DNA from: Candidatus Poribacteria bacterium
Lineage (GTDB): Bacteria > Poribacteria > WGA-4E > PCPOR2b
DNA: 9,742 nucleotides
Assembly: GCA_027296925.1 (NCBI GenBank)
Contig: JAPUIP010000661.1
Coordinates: forward strand, 1-9,742
Reading direction: 5' to 3'
Position 1 is the stretch's first letter; each line of letters starts with the position of its first letter. The translations under genes were made by a program, and so were the position numbers. The notes under the pieces are model-generated. The model was not told where the DNA came from. It did no database searches and saw only the letters and a program-made list of their open reading frames with translations. Shown in pieces: positions 7,887 through 9,742 of this stretch.

Positions 7887-7913
7887 TAAAGTTTCTCACA
7901 CCCAATCCGATAA
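7887..7913 (+). promoter_or_regulatory. Sigma-28 (FliA/WhiG-type) promoter for the plus-strand RNA
   Basis: TAAAGTTT at 7887-7894 is followed by exactly 11 bases and then TCCGATAA at 7906-7913. The E. coli FliA consensus is TAAAGTTT-N11-GCCGATAA, so 15 of 16 positions match with perfect spacing. Transcription would start near 7920, just before an unstructured A/C-rich stretch and the GGA-loop hairpins. No protein start follows on this strand. That a sigma-28-type factor exists in this organism is assumed. Confidence 0.65.
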
Positions 7914-7940
7914 AATAAGCAACACACAAACAAACAAAAA

Positions 7941-7998
7941 GTTCAGCGGTTCGCACGGAGGCGAAAATCATTGATACGGAGGTCGAGACCAACTGAAT
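7941..7998 (+). other. RNA module 1: outer helix enclosing two ACGGAG hairpins
   Basis: GTTCAG (7941-7946) pairs with CTGAAT (7993-7998), ending in one G-U pair, and GGT (7948-7950) can pair with ACC (7988-7990). Inside lie the two hexaloop hairpins 7950-7965 and 7971-7986, giving a Y-shaped unit. The inner T7950 is claimed by both helices, so one pair must yield. Confidence 0.5.
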
Positions 7999-8034
7999 GC
8001 AAGAAAGCATCTAATAAAGTCAAAGGCATGATGC

Positions 8035-8104
8035 AACCATACCGACGCTGACACGGAGGTTGGCGAAAAAGATCGACATGGAGGTTGATAAAAGTCGGTT
8101 GGTT
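8035..8104 (+). other. RNA module 2: outer helix enclosing ACGGAG and ATGGAG hairpins
   Basis: AACCA(T)ACCGAC (8035-8046) pairs with GTCGGT-TGGTT (8094-8104) over eleven base pairs with one bulged T at 8040. Within it lie hairpins 8046-8065 and 8072-8089 with GGA hexaloops, repeating the layout of module 1. Base 8046 can pair in either the outer or the inner helix. The outer helix sequence is unrelated to that of module 1. Confidence 0.55.
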
Positions 8105-8163
8105 ATACGCACACGCATCTTAATTCGGAGTGAATTTTACCCGTTTCAGCTAACGGAAGAGGG

Positions 8164-8193
8164 AGCCAGGCAATTGCCTGGCTTTTTTCTTTT
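8164..8193 (+). terminator. Intrinsic terminator, plus strand
   Basis: A perfect inverted repeat at 8164-8183 (AGCCAGGCAA/TTGCCTGGCT) is followed by six T, one C and four more T on the plus strand. The minus strand has no T-run after the hairpin, so it works only for plus-strand transcripts. All recognised proteins here are on the minus strand, so the terminator implies a plus-strand RNA ending here. Confidence 0.9.
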
Positions 8194-8223
8194 GGATACC
8201 AATATCTATCGTCCACCCAGCGG

Positions 8224-8853
8224 TTAAAATTCCGTCGAGCCATCAGCTTCCGATGCATCAGCCGAGGGGTTGATGGTATCCTCCTTAGAGACAAATCCGT
8301 ACAGTTCAATCTCGCCAATCTTCGCCGGCGCGCGTATCTTCCCGGAATATATTCGATATCCCCGCACCCTGCGGACATTTTTTCGACGCTGCTCCGCATC
8401 ATCAGAGGTACGCCTAACCCGAATCTTGATGCCGGCGGTGTTGACCGGTCGTTTAAGCCGCAGTTCAATGACCGGATCCTTATTACTCTTTACCTCCTTG
8501 ATCATTTCCCATCTTCCCTGTCCGTCAGTGACCCACAGACCAAACGCTTCAAGATTAGAGGACTAGATAACGACCCGATGAATGGGTTTGGGCTCGGGTA
8601 GAATCACCACTGCCTCAGAAGGTGCACTGTGATCTCGAACGACGTCCGCAGAGCCTTCGACGTACTGAGATTGCCCAATCGTCTCAGGATTTCCGTCGAT
8701 AATTGCAGGGTCATTGGCCTGGGTTCCCGACGCAAAGGCGTAGTTTTCACTCCACGCCTGCTCGACAGAGACCCGCGGCAAAATTGAACACCCATACGAT
8801 GAAACAATACTCAAAGCGAGGAAGAAAAAGAGATAAACGGACTGAACCTTCAT
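8224..8853 (-). pseudogene. Lipoprotein with galactose-binding-like (F5/8 type C-like) region, interrupted by an in-frame amber codon
   Basis: The frame opens at ATG 8851-8853 with a lipoprotein signal (MKVQSVYLFFFLALSIVSSYG, lipid-bearing Cys22). After 96 codons it meets TAG at 8563-8565, and the same frame continues uninterrupted to TAA at 8224-8226, 209 codons in all. Before the stop are NYAFASGTQAND, then IIDGNPETIG and IHRVVI. After it come SSNLEAFGLWV, then IKIRVRR and KIGEIELYGF. Together these resemble one discoidin-like beta-sandwich, where a tyrosine after RVVI would fit, so a single change of TAC or TAT to TAG explains the break. It starts ten bases after the metalloprotease stop with AAAGGA as ribosome site. 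The part made without readthrough would be a short lipoprotein lacking half the fold. Amber suppression or recoding, or a sequencing error, are the alternatives. Confidence 0.75.
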
Positions 8854-8863
8854 TGTATGTCCT

Positions 8864-9742
8864 TTATTGCGTGGCTTGTTGGATGGCTGATAAAATCTCG
8901 GCTTTTGTCAATCGACGCACATTGAATTTGAGTGATTCAAAAAATGGCACCAGATCTTGCCCAGCAGCCTGACTCATGTAATGAATCAGCATACTCGTGC
9001 TCATTGCGGCCGGCAGTCTCTGGTGAAGCTGATCTTCTTCGATGAGACGGAATAATGTCAGGTAAAAGTCATCCCCAAAACGCGCCCGCAACTCGGAAAC
9101 AATGGAATAAGAATAGTCATATCCCCAACGAGATAGCGCGCTAATTGAATCACTGTGCCCCCTCCAATTTTGAACGGCGTTTACGCCGTCAAAATCGAGG
9201 TTCAAATCATTTTGAAGATCGAGTTTACGGTGCCCCCCGCCCTTGGCATGTTCAAGCTGCACGAAAACAGCGATCCCCTCTGCGAACCAGGTTGGCAGCA
9301 TATAGACACTTGTGAAGGCGTGGGTGAGCTCATGTGCTCGTATATCTCGCTTGTAAAACATCGGAAGTGGGAAGTTCATTTCGATACTACGAACCGTCTT
9401 AAAGAGCTGGCCATCCCGGTAGTTGGCTTTATAGCTGATTTGTGTGGTGGCAAGTCTCGTGGTTCCCTGATAGGTTTCATGGAGCGTCACCTTGATTCGA
9501 TTATTCGGTTCAAAGCCAAAAATGTCTCGGACAAAATCATATAGACTTTCCATAAAAACCAAAGCCCCTTGCCCCATATCCTGGCGTTCTTTGACTTCAT
9601 CAAAGTCCTTATTTTGCAACAGATCTTTGGCAAAGGTCATGATGTAGTGCTGGCTCTCGATCGTTAATCCATCCGACGACGCTCTAACTTTAGAGGTTGG
9701 ACGTTCGAATGTCATGTAGCGCTTTTGCTGCTCTTGCTTGAT
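8864..9742 (-). CDS. Peptidase-MA-like zinc metalloprotease (5' end outside the window)
   Basis: The frame is open from the right edge to TAA at 8864-8866. Counting from an internal ATG at 9713-9715, the zinc motif is HELTH (His128, Glu129, His132), followed after 13 residues by the likely third ligand Glu146 in PTWFAEGIAVF. HExxH followed by a W-x-x-EG(I/L)A segment is typical of the gluzincin-like peptidase MA family. The nine codons before that ATG are open (encoding IKQEQQKRY) and no signal peptide follows it, so the true start most likely lies beyond 9742. Regions ahead of the motif (TVRSIEMNFPLPMF) look like the usual beta edge strand. The downstream neighbour is a lipoprotein ten bases away, suggesting a cell-envelope or extracellular role for both. 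The substrate is unknown. Confidence 0.78.
   Translation of the reverse strand: MKQEQQKRYMTFERPTSKVRASSDGLTIESQHYIMTFAKDLLQNKDFDEVKERQDMGQGALVFMESLYDFVRDIFGFEPNNRIKVTLHETYQGTTRLATTQISYKANYRDGQLFKTVRSIEMNFPLPMFYKRDIRAHELTHAFTSVYMLPTWFAEGIAVFVQLEHAKGGGHRKLDLQNDLNLDFDGVNAVQNWRGHSDSISALSRWGYDYSYSIVSELRARFGDDFYLTLFRLIEEDQLHQRLPAAMSTSMLIHYMSQAAGQDLVPFFESLKFNVRRLTKAEILSAIQQATQ

Larger units (their letters stand above)
7920..8193 (+). ncRNA. Candidate CsrA/RsmA-sequestering small RNA (CsrB/RsmZ-like)
   Basis: A stretch of about 270 bases without a protein gene, between a sigma-28-like promoter and an intrinsic terminator, contains a run of short hairpins with GGA in the loop. Stems and loops are TTCGC-ACGGAG-GCGAA (7950-7965), TTGAT-ACGGAG-GTCGA (7971-7986), CGCTGAC-ACGGAG-GTTGGCG (8046-8065) and ATCGAC-ATGGAG-GTTGAT (8072-8089). 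A fifth is AATTC-GGAGT-GAATT (8122-8136). Further GGA triplets occur near 8155 and 8162. The stems differ in sequence but all close, several through G-U pairs, while the loops are nearly constant; this is the mark of selected RNA structure. ANGGAN hexaloops on short stems are the known high-affinity sites of CsrA/RsmE, and RNAs with several of them titrate that regulator. Binding of CsrA, and a motility-linked role suggested by the promoter, are inference. Decayed DNA repeats are the main alternative. Confidence 0.65.

Noticed and set aside
7941..8104. The four GGAGG boxes as a CRISPR array or DNA direct repeats
   Set aside because: Spacings are irregular (21, 77 and 25 bases), the conserved core is only about seven bases, and the flanks differ but remain self-complementary, which fits RNA hairpins better.
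7941..8104. The GGAGG boxes as ribosome binding sites of small plus-strand proteins
   Set aside because: None is followed at 5-10 bases by a start codon opening a frame of useful length.
8164..8183. The hairpin as a terminator for the minus-strand lipoprotein gene
   Set aside because: On the minus strand the hairpin is preceded by A residues and followed by CCCTCTTCC, with no T-run, so only plus-strand termination fits.

Overview
The window reads as chromosomal DNA from an uncultivated Gram-negative bacterium. It has a lipoprotein signal peptide, a complete SbcCD pair and a BioB gene, with G+C near one half. No rRNA, tRNA or transposase is present to fix the phylum. The DUF433/DUF5615 pair and the galactose-binding-like lipoprotein remind me of Candidatus Poribacteria or similar lineages, but that is only a guess. 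Every protein gene lies on the minus strand; the only convincing plus-strand element is a candidate RNA gene.

Right to left, in the direction of minus-strand transcription, there are four blocks. (1) 9742-8224 holds a peptidase-MA-like zinc metalloprotease, whose start lies beyond the window, followed ten bases later by a lipoprotein with a galactose-binding-like region. The lipoprotein gene is interrupted by an in-frame amber codon. (2) 8223-7846 is a gap without a protein gene. It carries a plus-strand unit made of a near-perfect sigma-28-type promoter, four successive hairpins whose hexaloops are ACGGAG or ATGGAG, a fifth GGA-loop hairpin and a strong intrinsic terminator. This is the architecture of CsrA/RsmA-sequestering small RNAs (CsrB/RsmZ class) and is the most interesting element here. 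(3) 7845-1181 holds sbcD and sbcC (4-base overlap), then bioB, then a YiiM-like MOSC gene, all in the same direction.

(4) 1180-1 is a scrambled accessory segment. It contains a fragment resembling a type I methyltransferase (HsdM), an overlapping DUF433/DUF5615 gene pair of toxin-antitoxin type, and the first 54 codons of an HsdS-like specificity subunit. The HsdS fragment is joined at a short shared sequence to a second, truncated copy of the MOSC gene. The second MOSC copy differs from the intact one at seven positions, all synonymous. I read this as the relic of a type I restriction-modification operon that carried the gene pair between its M and S genes and was broken by recombination with MOSC sequence.

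SbcCD should act in DNA end processing, BioB in biotin synthesis and the MOSC protein in detoxifying N-hydroxylated compounds. Apart from sbcDC, shared transcription need not mean shared function.
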